A DNA stretch of 7,062 nt from Rhodoferax sp. (lineage in GTDB: Bacteria > Pseudomonadota > Gammaproteobacteria > Burkholderiales > Burkholderiaceae_C), in assembly GCA_020048255.1 (NCBI GenBank), contig JAIFMR010000236.1, positions 1 to 7,062 of the forward strand. The letters are read 5' to 3'. The notes beneath the pieces are model-generated. The model had not been told where the DNA came from. It did no database searches and saw only the letters and a list, made by a program, of their open reading frames with translations. Position numbers and translations under genes: made by a program. Shown one piece after another: positions 1 to 5,526 of this stretch. Position 1 is the first letter of the stretch, and every line of letters starts with the position of its first letter.

Positions 1-2249
1 ACACACACCAGGCGCTGAAGTGGGATCTCAACGCTGACATTTTTCAGGTTGTGGTCACACGCGCCCTCCAGAATCAGTCGGGGCGTATTCGCCGCCACCA
101 GCCGTTTGAAACCCAGCCCGACCGTCTTGCGGCCACCCAGGTAGGCACCGGTCAGCGTGTCGGCATTGCGCAAATCTGCGGTGCTGCCATCAAACACAAT
201 TTGACCGCCGCGCTCGCCCGGGCCAGGGCCCATGTCGATCATGCGGTCGGCGGCCAGCATCACCGCCGGGTCGTGCTCCACCACCACCAGGGTGTTGCCG
301 GCGTCCCGCAGGCGCTGCATGGCCACAATGATGCGGTGCATATCTCGCGGATGCAGGCCGATGCTGGGCTCATCCAGCACAAACAAGGTGTTGACCAGCG
401 AAGTGCCCAGGGCGGTGGTCAGGTTGATGCGCTGCACCTCACCGCCACTCAGGGTGCGACTTTGCCGGTCCAGCGTGAGGTAGCCAATGCCGACTTCACA
501 AAGGTACTTCAGGCGCGTGCTGATTTCTTCAAACAGCAGCTTCAAGGCTTTGGTGCTGGCTTCTGAGGCCACAGCAGCAATAGGTGGGTTGGAGGGGGCG
601 GGGACATCGGATGCCGATTTCGAGGCAGCGAAGCTGACGTATGAGGCGTCCGGTGTCCCCACCCCCTCCAACCCACCCTGCATCGCATCAAAAAATTGCC
701 TTAGCTTGTCCATCGGCAGCAGCATCAAATCATGCAAACACAAGCCCGGCAGGGCCTGCAGTTGCGCTGGCGTCCACTTCACACCGGGGGACAAAAAGCG
801 CTTGTGGGGGGCCAGCACCGCATCGGCATCGGCTTGGGAGCCCACACGCCACAACAGGCTCTCGGTTTTCAGGCGGGCGCCGCTGCAATCCGGGCACGGC
901 GTGTAGCTGCGGTACTTGGATAGCAGCACCCGAATGTGCATCTTGTACGACTTTGTCTCCAGGTACTCAAAAAACCGCTTGATGCCAAACCAGTGCTGGT
1001 TCCACTTGCCGTTCCACTGTGGCGAGCCGTTGATGACCCAGTGCTGCTGATCTGGGGTGAGCTTGTTCCACGGCGTGTCCCGCGGAATGCCTGCTGTCTC
1101 GGCGTGGCGCATCAAATCGTCTTGCGCCTCTTGCCAGGCCGGGGTTTGCATCGGCTTGACCGCCCCCGCGCGCAGGGTCAATTTGTCGTTCGGAATGACC
1201 AGGCCGTAGTCGACACCAATGACCCGGCCAAAGCCACGGCAGGTGTCACAGGCGCCCACTGCCGAGTTGAAGGAAAACATCGACGCGATCGGGTCGGTGT
1301 AGCGCAAATTGCTTTCCGGGCAATGCAGGCCCGTGGAAAAGCGCCAGATTTCTGGTGCACTCAATTTTTCTGAATCAGGAGCACTCTGCGCAGTATTTAT
1401 AAGGGCTAGAGGCTGATTGAGCACATAAACATGGAGGCGGCCGCTGCCATGTTTCAACGCCACTTCAATGGCTTCGAGCACACGGGCGCGCTCGGCAGAA
1501 CCCAGCTTGAAGCGGTCGGCCACCACGTCCAATACCTTGCGCTTGTCGCTTGCCGTGGCTTGCGCTGATTTGAGGTCAGAGCCCGATTTGGATGGAGCTT
1601 TCGGACTATGGGCGCGCTGCTTAGCAGAATCGGGATCCGACCCCAAATCGACTTCACGCTCGGCCTGGATTTTTGTAAACCCGCTCACCGATAGCCACTG
1701 CTCAATTTCTTCGGGTGTCGCCGTGGCCGGCAGTTCGACCGGGAAGGTGATGGCCAGCCGAACATCGCCGGCCTCATGCACCTGGTCCAAGCTGCCACCC
1801 GACGCCAAGGTGCCAGCGCGCGCCAGCAACTCGGCATAAATCGTCTCAGGGGTGTCGTGGCGCACCGGCTGCGCGGTATCACGGTCAAACAGTTGGCCCG
1901 CGCGGGCAAACAAGAGCTTCAGGTGGTCATTGAGCTCGGTCATCGTGCCCACGGTGGAGCGGCTGCTGCGCACCGGGTTGGTCTGGTCAATGGCAATCGC
2001 CGGTGGCACGCCATCCACCCTGTCCACCGCTGGCTTGTCCATGCGGTCCAGAAACTGCCGTGCATAGGCGCTGAACGTTTCCACATAGCGGCGCTGGCCT
2101 TCGGCAAACAAGGTGTCAAACACCAGGCTGGACTTGCCCGAGCCGCTGGGGCCGGTGACCACAGTCAGCTCGCCAGTACGAATATCCAGGTCCAGATTTT
2201 TGAGGTTGTGTTGACGCGCGCCGCGAATGCGGATGGTGCCTTGTGACAT
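1..2249 (-). CDS. uvrA: UvrA-family excinuclease ATPase, divergent paralogue (3' end outside window)
   Basis: UvrA proteins are twin-ABC ATPases that recognise DNA damage and load UvrB in nucleotide excision repair. The visible 749 residues hold the whole first ATPase half: RGARQHNLKNLDLDI (9-23), Walker A GPSGSGKS (33-40), the region matching the UvrB-binding and insertion domains, a zinc-site remnant (310-337), a CPDC segment, ABC signature LSGGE (600-604), Walker B with D626/E627, and the H-loop VVVEHD. The second half begins as LEGACDHNLKNVSVEI and is cut before its Walker A. The segment IDQTNPVRSSRSTVGTMTELNDHLKL differs from the IEQKSTSHNPRSTVGT type of canonical UvrA, so I read it as a paralogue. 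Walker A to signature spans about 567 residues against roughly 450 in E. coli UvrA (from memory). Three repeat-like in-frame inserts explain most of the excess. ATG at 2249 gives the family N-terminus; the ribosome binding site is weak. Damage repair by this paralogue is inferred, not shown. Confidence 0.92.
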   Translation of the reverse strand, partial: MSQGTIRIRGARQHNLKNLDLDIRTGELTVVTGPSGSGKSSLVFDTLFAEGQRRYVETFSAYARQFLDRMDKPAVDRVDGVPPAIAIDQTNPVRSSRSTVGTMTELNDHLKLLFARAGQLFDRDTAQPVRHDTPETIYAELLARAGTLASGGSLDQVHEAGDVRLAITFPVELPATATPEEIEQWLSVSGFTKIQAEREVDLGSDPDSAKQRAHSPKAPSKSGSDLKSAQATASDKRKVLDVVADRFKLGSAERARVLEAIEVALKHGSGRLHVYVLNQPLALINTAQSAPDSEKLSAPEIWRFSTGLHCPESNLRYTDPIASMFSFNSAVGACDTCRGFGRVIGVDYGLVIPNDKLTLRAGAVKPMQTPAWQEAQDDLMRHAETAGIPRDTPWNKLTPDQQHWVINGSPQWNGKWNQHWFGIKRFFEYLETKSYKMHIRVLLSKYRSYTPCPDCSGARLKTESLLWRVGSQADADAVLAPHKRFLSPGVKWTPAQLQALPGLCLHDLMLLPMDKLRQFFDAMQGGLEGVGTPDASYVSFAASKSASDVPAPSNPPIAAVASEASTKALKLLFEEISTRLKYLCEVGIGYLTLDRQSRTLSGGEVQRINLTTALGTSLVNTLFVLDEPSIGLHPRDMHRIIVAMQRLRDAGNTLVVVEHDPAVMLAADRMIDMGPGPGERGGQIVFDGSTADLRNADTLTGAYLGGRKTVGLGFKRLVAANTPRLILEGACDHNLKNVSVEIPLQRLVC
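583..677. repeat. 95-bp inverted-repeat (MITE-like) element, in frame inside uvrA
   Basis: Left arm 583-615 and right arm 645-677 are inverted copies matching at 30 of 33 positions; the three differences are C/T changes. They enclose a 29-nt loop (616-644). The arms begin GGTGGGTTGGAGGGGG. The segment is read through by uvrA as residues about 525-556, a stretch rich in Gly, Ser, Ala and Pro (GGLEGVGTPDASYVSF...), just before the conserved block LLFEEISTRLKYL that leads to the ABC signature. No open frame or transposase is inside, so if mobile it depends on a partner elsewhere. That it is a mobile miniature element is inference from symmetry, size and position in a variable linker. Confidence 0.72.
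1355..1424. repeat. About 70-bp repeat-like segment, in frame inside uvrA
   Basis: The ends form imperfect inverted repeats: GTGC-AC-TCAAT at 1355-1365 against ATTGAGCAC at 1416-1424, and AATCAG (1373-1378) against CTGATT (1413-1418). The core TTTATAAGGGCTAGAGGCTG (1396-1415) is locally AT-rich and resembles a short repeat I remember as common in intergenic regions of Comamonadaceae; I could not check this. uvrA reads it as residues about 276-299, including LALINTAQSAPDSEKLSAPE, between the family-like segments SGRLHVYVL and IWRFSTGLHCPES. Exact borders are uncertain. Confidence 0.5.
1567..1649. repeat. 83-bp inverted-repeat (MITE-like) element, in frame inside uvrA
   Basis: Left arm 1567-1588 and right arm 1628-1649 are inverted copies matching at 19 of 22 positions, separated by 39 nt. 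The arm core, GGGGTCGGATCCCGATT on the reverse complement of the right arm, resembles GGGGTCAGA-type ends that I associate with elements near REP-associated (RAYT/IS200-like) transposases; that link is recollection only. uvrA reads it as residues about 201-228, giving a mirrored peptide pattern (DLGSDPDSAK ... SKSGSDLK) in the region matching the UvrB-binding domain, between EQWLSVSGFTKIQAERE and KVLDVVADRFKL. No transposase gene is present in the window. Confidence 0.68.
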
Positions 2250-2281
2250 GCTGAGAGCCTTCGATGGTGTGGCCCAGGATT

Positions 2282-2823
2282 CTAGGGACTCGCCATTAAC
2301 CTCCCTGCCAGATAAGCACGCAGCATCGGCAAGGCGTCCAGACCCCAAAACAGGTGGCCATCCACCTCCAACGTCGGCACGCCGAACACATCCTGCGCCA
2401 GGGCGGCGCCAGTATTCGCCCGCAGAGCTGCCTTGACAGCCTCACTGTCGGGCAACAAATCCGGCGCCAACTGCGTGGTGAGCGCCTGCAGCCGCTGGGC
2501 GTCAGCGGCGTCTTGCCCACCCTGCCAGACATGCCGAAACACGGTCTCGCAGACATACCGGTTGGCGTCGCCCTGCGCACCGCCACACGCCACCGCCAGA
2601 CGCAACAGCGGCAGCGAGGCAAACGGGTGCATCGCCGGCATGTGCAAATCCACGCCGTGCTGGTGCGCCAGCCCAGCTGCCCGTGGTGCTTGAGCAAGGC
2701 ACCAAACACCACCGGCTTGTAGCTGACGCTGTAGCTGTGGCCCATCAAGGCTTCTGGCAGGGCCTCAAACGCCAAATAGGCGTAGGGCGAAATGAAGTCC
2801 AGGTAGAAAGTGATGTGCTTCAC
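2282..2823 (-). pseudogene. 2-hydroxychromene-2-carboxylate isomerase, internal deletion with frameshift
   Basis: The family (DsbA/GST-kappa-like fold) isomerises 2-hydroxychromene-2-carboxylate in aromatic degradation, but many members sit in other contexts with unknown substrate. Residues 1-51 from the GTG at 2823 read MKHITFYLDFISPYAYLAFE...KHHGQLG, with the expected catalytic serine (S12) in FISPYAY. At 2668-2671 the frame shifts, and the C-terminal 128 codons (2668-2285) continue as LAHQHGVDLHMPAMHPF...FGVPTLEVDGHLFWG, including the cis-proline VPT motif, to TAG at 2282-2284. The family's usual stretch after HGQLG (of the type PAEI..KRAWTYR..W) is absent. The two parts add up to about 179 codons against about 200 normally, so roughly 18 codons are missing and the loss is not a multiple of three. 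The start overlaps the DUF1289 stop (GTGA at 2823-2820). An assembly error would look the same. Confidence 0.82.
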
Positions 2824-3071
2824 ACCGCGTAACGCGTGATGCGTTCTTCAATGCGCGCCCAGACCTGGCGCTTGTAAGCATCGTCAGCCTGGCCCCAGCG
2901 GCCAATTTCATCGAGCGTGCGCAGGCACCCTTGGCACACCCCCAGGGCCTCGTCCATCTGACATACCGACATACACGGCGAGGGCACCGCCTTGACGCCA
3001 TTGGGGTCGCTGGCCCTGATGCCTCTTGCGCTAGCTGCTACAAAAGAAAGAGCTTTTTGGTTCAGACTCAC
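2820..3071 (-). CDS. DUF1289 family protein
   Basis: This 83-residue protein carries the DUF1289 pattern SPCMSVCQMDEALGVCQGC followed by RTLDEIGRW and a basic, Trp-containing tail (YKRQVWARIEERI). The four cysteines (CxxxC and CxxC) suggest metal binding, but the family's function is not known to me. The GTG start at 3071 is supported by AGGAG at 3081-3077, five bases upstream, and by a 4-base GTGA overlap with the ybaK-like stop; the end overlaps the next start in the same way (GTGA at 2823-2820). It is therefore translationally coupled in the mvaB operon. The first 20 or so residues (NQKALSFVAASARG...) are not family-like and coincide with a repeat-like DNA segment at 3015-3060. An internal GTG giving VPSPCMSVC is a possible alternative start but has no clear ribosome binding site. 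Confidence 0.85.
   Translation of the reverse strand: MSLNQKALSFVAASARGIRASDPNGVKAVPSPCMSVCQMDEALGVCQGCLRTLDEIGRWGQADDAYKRQVWARIEERITRYAV
3015..3060. repeat. Possible short dispersed repeat at the start of the DUF1289 gene
   Basis: Read on the minus strand, the segment contains AAAAAGCTCTTTC, then TTTTGTAGCAGCTAGCGCAA. The GTAGCAGCTAGCGC core matches, from memory, part of a short repeat frequent between genes in Comamonadaceae. It encodes residues about 4-19 of the DUF1289 protein, which lie outside the conserved domain. There is no second clear copy in the window, so the call rests on recollection and on its odd position. Confidence 0.33.
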
Positions 3072-3583
3072 AGCAACTCCTGCTCGGCCACGTCCGCCAA
3101 CGGGGCGCCGGTCAAACTCAACAAATCCGCAGGCTGCAGCTTGAACACCCCGTGTGGATGCCCTGCTGCGGCCCAAATCTCGTCAAAGCGCAACAAATCA
3201 CGGTCAATCAGCGTGACTGGCGCCTGCGCGTGACCCACCGGGGACACCCCACCAATCGAAAAGCCAGTGCTGGCTTTGACAAAGGCCGCATCGGCGCGGC
3301 CCAGCTTTTGGCCTGGGGCACACACCAGCGCCTGCACTTTTTTCTCGTCCACGCGCCGGTCGCCCGAGGCAATTACCAGCACCGCGACGTTGTCGGGCTT
3401 GCGTTTGAAAATGATGCTTTTGGCAATTTGACCCAAAGCGACCCCGAGCACGTCGGCAGCCTGCTGGGCGGTTCTGGCCGCGTCATCCAGCAACACGGGC
3501 GTGTGCGGATGCCCCTTGTCACGCAAGCACTGCGTCACCCGCTGTACCCCTTCCGGCCATGCTGCCAACTCTGCGGCGTCCAT
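3068..3583 (-). CDS. YbaK/EbsC (ProX-like) family aminoacyl-tRNA deacylase
   Basis: Members of this family hydrolyse mischarged aminoacyl-tRNAs in trans, such as Cys-tRNA(Pro) for YbaK; the substrate of this subgroup cannot be read from sequence. The 171 residues show the family order: TAQQAADVLGVALGQIAKSIIF (38-59) with the expected conserved lysine K55, LVIASGDRRVDEKKV (69-83), the GGVSPVGH loop (111-118) and a C-terminal HPHGVFKLQPADLLSLTGA. Length is normal for the family. The ATG at 3583 overlaps the original mvaB stop by one base (TGATG at 3585-3581), so translation was coupled to mvaB. Because mvaB is now frameshifted, its ribosomes instead run 65 bases into this gene in another frame before stopping at 3519, which may lower expression. 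No independent ribosome binding site is evident. The stop overlaps the DUF1289 start (GTGA). Confidence 0.88.
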   Translation of the reverse strand: MDAAELAAWPEGVQRVTQCLRDKGHPHTPVLLDDAARTAQQAADVLGVALGQIAKSIIFKRKPDNVAVLVIASGDRRVDEKKVQALVCAPGQKLGRADAAFVKASTGFSIGGVSPVGHAQAPVTLIDRDLLRFDEIWAAAGHPHGVFKLQPADLLSLTGAPLADVAEQELL

Positions 3584-4454
3584 CAACTGGTGCGCTTGTT
3601 GAACAGCGCCTTGCCGGCACGGGCGTTGGTGGGACGCTGCAGGAAAGGTCAATGCCGGTATCGATGTCCATGCCGTGCAGCAGGTAGACCACATCCTCAG
3701 TGGCGACGTTGCCTGTCGCGCCCTTGGCATAGGGGCAGCCGCCCAGGCCGGCCACCGAGGTATCAAACTGCCAGACACCCATTTGCAGGCACATCAACGT
3801 GTTGGCCAACGCCTGGCCATAGGTGTCATGAAAGTGCCCCGACACGTCGTTGATGTCATAGTGCTTCAGCGTGGCTTCCACCGCGCGCTGCACCTTCAGG
3901 GGTGTCCCGACACCAATGGTGTCTGCCACACCGACATGCTGCACACCAATGCTTTTCATCAGGCCGGCCAAATAGTCCACCCGCTGCGGCGCGACCTCGC
4001 CCTCGTACGGACAACCCACGGTGCAACTCATGGCACCGCGCACGTAAATACCAGCAGCCCGTGCTGCGGCCACCACCGGTGCAAAGCGCTCGATGCTCTC
4101 AGCAATCGAGCAATTGATGTTTTTCTGACTGAAAGCCTCGCTGGCCGCTGCAAACACCACAATCTCGTCCGGTCGGGTCAGCAACGCCGCCTCAAAACCT
4201 TTGAGGTTGGGCGTCAGCACCGAATAACGCACGCCAGGCAAGCGCTGAATGCCTGCCATGACCTCGGCGTTGTCCGCCATCTGCGGCACCCACTTGGGTG
4301 ACACAAAACTGGTGACTTCGATCTCTTTCAGGCCGGCGGCCTGCAGGCGGTGCACCAGCTCGATCTTGATCGCCGCGGGTACCGGCTGCTTCTCGTTTTG
4401 CAGACCGTCACGGGGGCCGACTTCGACTAATTTGACGCGGGGAGGGAAGGACAT
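3583..4454 (-). pseudogene. mvaB: Hydroxymethylglutaryl-CoA lyase, C-terminal deletion with frameshift
   Basis: HMG-CoA lyase cleaves HMG-CoA to acetoacetate and acetyl-CoA in leucine/isovalerate degradation. Residues 1-270 are fully family-like: VEVGPRDGLQNE near the N-terminus, FVSPKWVPQMAD, the metal-binding SGHFHDTYGQALAN, and the active-site loop GLGGCPYAKGATGNVATED with its cysteine. After DIDTGIDL the frame is lost at about 3637-3647. Shifting frame restores a normal C-terminus, LQRPTNARAGKALFNKRTS, ending at TGA 3585-3583, which overlaps the next ATG as expected of an intact operon. Roughly 15 residues between GIDL and LQRP, plus a non-multiple of three, are missing. Read without correction the frame gives 311 residues ending at 3519 with a foreign Pro/Arg-rich tail. 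The active-site loop survives, so residual activity cannot be excluded. The ATG at 4454 has no strong ribosome binding site. Assembly error is the main alternative. Confidence 0.82.
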
Positions 4455-4491
4455 AAAGGCTCAATCAGGTAGAAATTCGAGCTTGCCTTGA

Positions 4492-4776
4492 TCAGTGCGC
4501 AACCGTGGCGCTGAGCTTGACGCCTAGAGCCGAAAGCAGTTTGAGCATGGTGTCATAACGCGGTTTGGCACCCGGTGACAGTGCTTTGTAAAGACTCTCG
4601 CGGCCCAAACCTGCATCCCGCGCCAACTGAGTCATGCCACGCGCTCGGGCAACGTCTCGTACCGCCGTCAGAAAAACTTCAGGATTGGGATCGTCCAAAG
4701 CCGCAGAAATATAGTGTGCAATCGTTTCCTCATCACCCAAATAATCGGCTGAATCAAAGGTCGCAAATTTGGTCAT
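4492..4776 (-). CDS. HigA-like antitoxin of a type II addiction module
   Basis: This 94-residue protein matches the putative addiction module antidote family. An N-terminal segment, DYLGDEETIAHYISAALDD, is typical of the toxin-contacting part, and a helix-turn-helix follows (ARARGMTQLARDAGLGRESLYKALSPGAKPRYDTMLKLLSALGVKL, about residues 43-90). It should neutralise the toxin encoded directly upstream and, with it, repress their shared promoter. The ATG at 4776 lies four bases after the toxin stop, with a strong AGGAG at 4788-4784 embedded in the end of the toxin gene and a 7-base spacing, so the antitoxin can be translated efficiently from the shared message. Order is toxin then antitoxin, as in higBA. 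Thirty-seven bases separate it from mvaB downstream, with no terminator visible. Confidence 0.9.
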   Translation of the reverse strand: MTKFATFDSADYLGDEETIAHYISAALDDPNPEVFLTAVRDVARARGMTQLARDAGLGRESLYKALSPGAKPRYDTMLKLLSALGVKLSATVAH

Positions 4777-4780
4777 GGAA

Positions 4781-5080
4781 CTACTCCTGATTCAAGGTTC
4801 GCGCCATTTCCAAGGCACGTTTGACATCACGCTTTTGACTGGACTTATCGCCTCCGATGAGCAGCAAGTAGACCACCTCAGCATGACGCGTGAAATATAT
4901 ACGGTAACCCGGCCCAACATGGATTCGCATTTCAGACACCCCTTCGCCCACCGGCTCACAGTCACCAAAATTTCCATGTTCAGCAGAACGAATACGTAGA
5001 GCAATTCTGGCGCGGGCCACCTTGTCCTTGAGTCTTGTCAGCCAAGCATCAAATTCATCAGACCGCAAGAACGTGTTCAT
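4781..5080 (-). CDS. RelE/ParE-superfamily (HigB-like) toxin
   Basis: The 99 residues match the addiction module killer protein family: FDAWLTRLKDKVARARIALRIRSAEHGNFGD, then EPVGEGVSEMRIHVGPGYRIYFTRH, then the C-terminal YLLLIGGDKSSQKRDVKRALEMA. Proteins of this fold usually cleave mRNA at the ribosome or act on gyrase (ParE type); the sequence alone does not decide which. All family blocks are present and the length is normal, so the toxin looks intact. ATG at 5080 follows a possible promoter and inverted repeat (5090-5108). The antitoxin follows after a 4-base gap. By eye, base composition around 4740-5120 is more AT-rich than the flanking chromosome, which fits horizontal acquisition. Confidence 0.9.
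   Translation of the reverse strand: MNTFLRSDEFDAWLTRLKDKVARARIALRIRSAEHGNFGDCEPVGEGVSEMRIHVGPGYRIYFTRHAEVVYLLLIGGDKSSQKRDVKRALEMARTLNQE
4784..4788 (-). promoter_or_regulatory. Ribosome binding site of the HigA-like antitoxin
   Basis: AGGAG on the minus strand lies seven bases before the antitoxin ATG at 4776 and abuts the toxin TAG stop (4783-4781). It is one of the best Shine-Dalgarno matches in the window and favours high antitoxin translation relative to the toxin, which has no clear site. Confidence 0.7.
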
Positions 5081-5087
5081 TTGATAA

Positions 5088-5108
5088 CCATTGTATCCAT
5101 GTAGATAC
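5088..5108 (-). promoter_or_regulatory. Possible promoter -10 and operator of the HigB/HigA-like module
   Basis: On the minus strand a TACAAT hexamer (5095-5090) lies nine bases before the toxin ATG, and an inverted repeat GTATC-N6-GATAC (5093-5108) overlaps its upstream edge. An overlap of palindrome and -10 box suits autorepression by the antitoxin. The -35 region is poor. If this -10 is used the leader would be only a few bases long. Confidence 0.38.
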
Positions 5109-5158
5109 TAAATTTGATCTGACTCGCCCAAGTAGACACAAACCAAGAGCCAAGCCGA

Positions 5159-5443
5159 CTACTGATAAAACGCTTCGACCTTGCCTTTGAGCTTGATGGT
5201 CAGCGGGTTGCCTTTGCGGTCGCGGGTTTTGGCCACGGGCACGCGAATCCAGCCCTCGCTGATGCAGTATTCCTCCACATCAAAGCGGTCTTTGCCGTTG
5301 AAGCGAATGCCCACGTCGTGCTCAAAGGCCGCCGCCAGGTGGTGTGGGCTGCGCGGGTCGGCCGACAGGTGGTCGGGCAGTTCGGGCCGCGTCGGTGCAG
5401 GCTCAGTTGAAAGGGCGGGAGGAGTCAGGACAGCGTCGTTCAT
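5159..5443 (-). CDS. DUF3297 family protein
   Basis: The 94-residue product matches the DUF3297 family almost throughout: LPDHLSADPRSPHHLAAAFEHDVGIRFNGKDRFDVEEYCISEGWIRVPVAKTRD, then the basic RKGNPLTIKLKGKVEAFY end. The first 20 or so residues are Pro/Thr-rich and variable. No signal peptide or membrane segment is visible, so it is probably cytosolic; I know of no established function. ATG at 5443 is the only start giving the family N-terminus; the ribosome binding site is weak. It stands between two toxin-antitoxin modules, 78 bases upstream of the HigB-like toxin and 83 bases downstream of brnA. Since the family is widespread as a housekeeping-type protein in proteobacteria, its position here may reflect toxin-antitoxin modules inserting around it rather than a joint role. 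Confidence 0.85.
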   Translation of the reverse strand: MNDAVLTPPALSTEPAPTRPELPDHLSADPRSPHHLAAAFEHDVGIRFNGKDRFDVEEYCISEGWIRVPVAKTRDRKGNPLTIKLKGKVEAFYQ

Positions 5444-5472
5444 AAATGGTCAGGATAAATAGGCAAACAGGG

Positions 5473-5492
5473 GGCAATTTTGCATGATTGCC
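5473..5492. other. Small inverted repeat upstream of the DUF3297 gene
   Basis: GGCAAT (5473-5478) and ATTGCC (5487-5492) form a 6-bp inverted repeat with an 8-nt centre, 30-50 bases before the DUF3297 start. It lacks a T-run on either side, so it is more likely an operator-like or chance palindrome than a terminator. Confidence 0.25.
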
Positions 5493-5526
5493 GGGAAAGG
5501 GTCTGTATAAAACGCCTTGCGTGGCA

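Noticed and set aside
1..10. ACACACACCA simple repeat at the left edge
   Set aside because: It is only a few dinucleotide units and lies in the uvrA coding frame (LVCV on the minus strand).
583..1649. CRISPR array or cassette of direct repeats inside uvrA
   Set aside because: The repeats are inverted pairs of different families, not regularly spaced direct repeats.
51..2246. Several long open frames on the plus strand opposite uvrA (for example 51-566, 936-1373, 1776-2246)
   Set aside because: They mirror the strongly conserved minus-strand uvrA frame, have no recognisable domain, and are expected from high-GC coding DNA.
2660..2680. Programmed frameshift or translational bypass in the isomerase gene
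   Set aside because: Coding sequence is missing at the junction, not merely shifted, and no slippery heptamer is present, so recoding could not restore the protein.
2354..4301. Plus-strand and alternative-frame open frames opposite mvaB, ybaK-like and isomerase genes
   Set aside because: Residue composition is biased (Arg/Cys/His-rich) without motifs, whereas the minus strand carries clear family signatures.
5473..5492. Rho-independent terminator after brnA
   Set aside because: The stem is only 6 bp and is not followed by a T-run on either strand.
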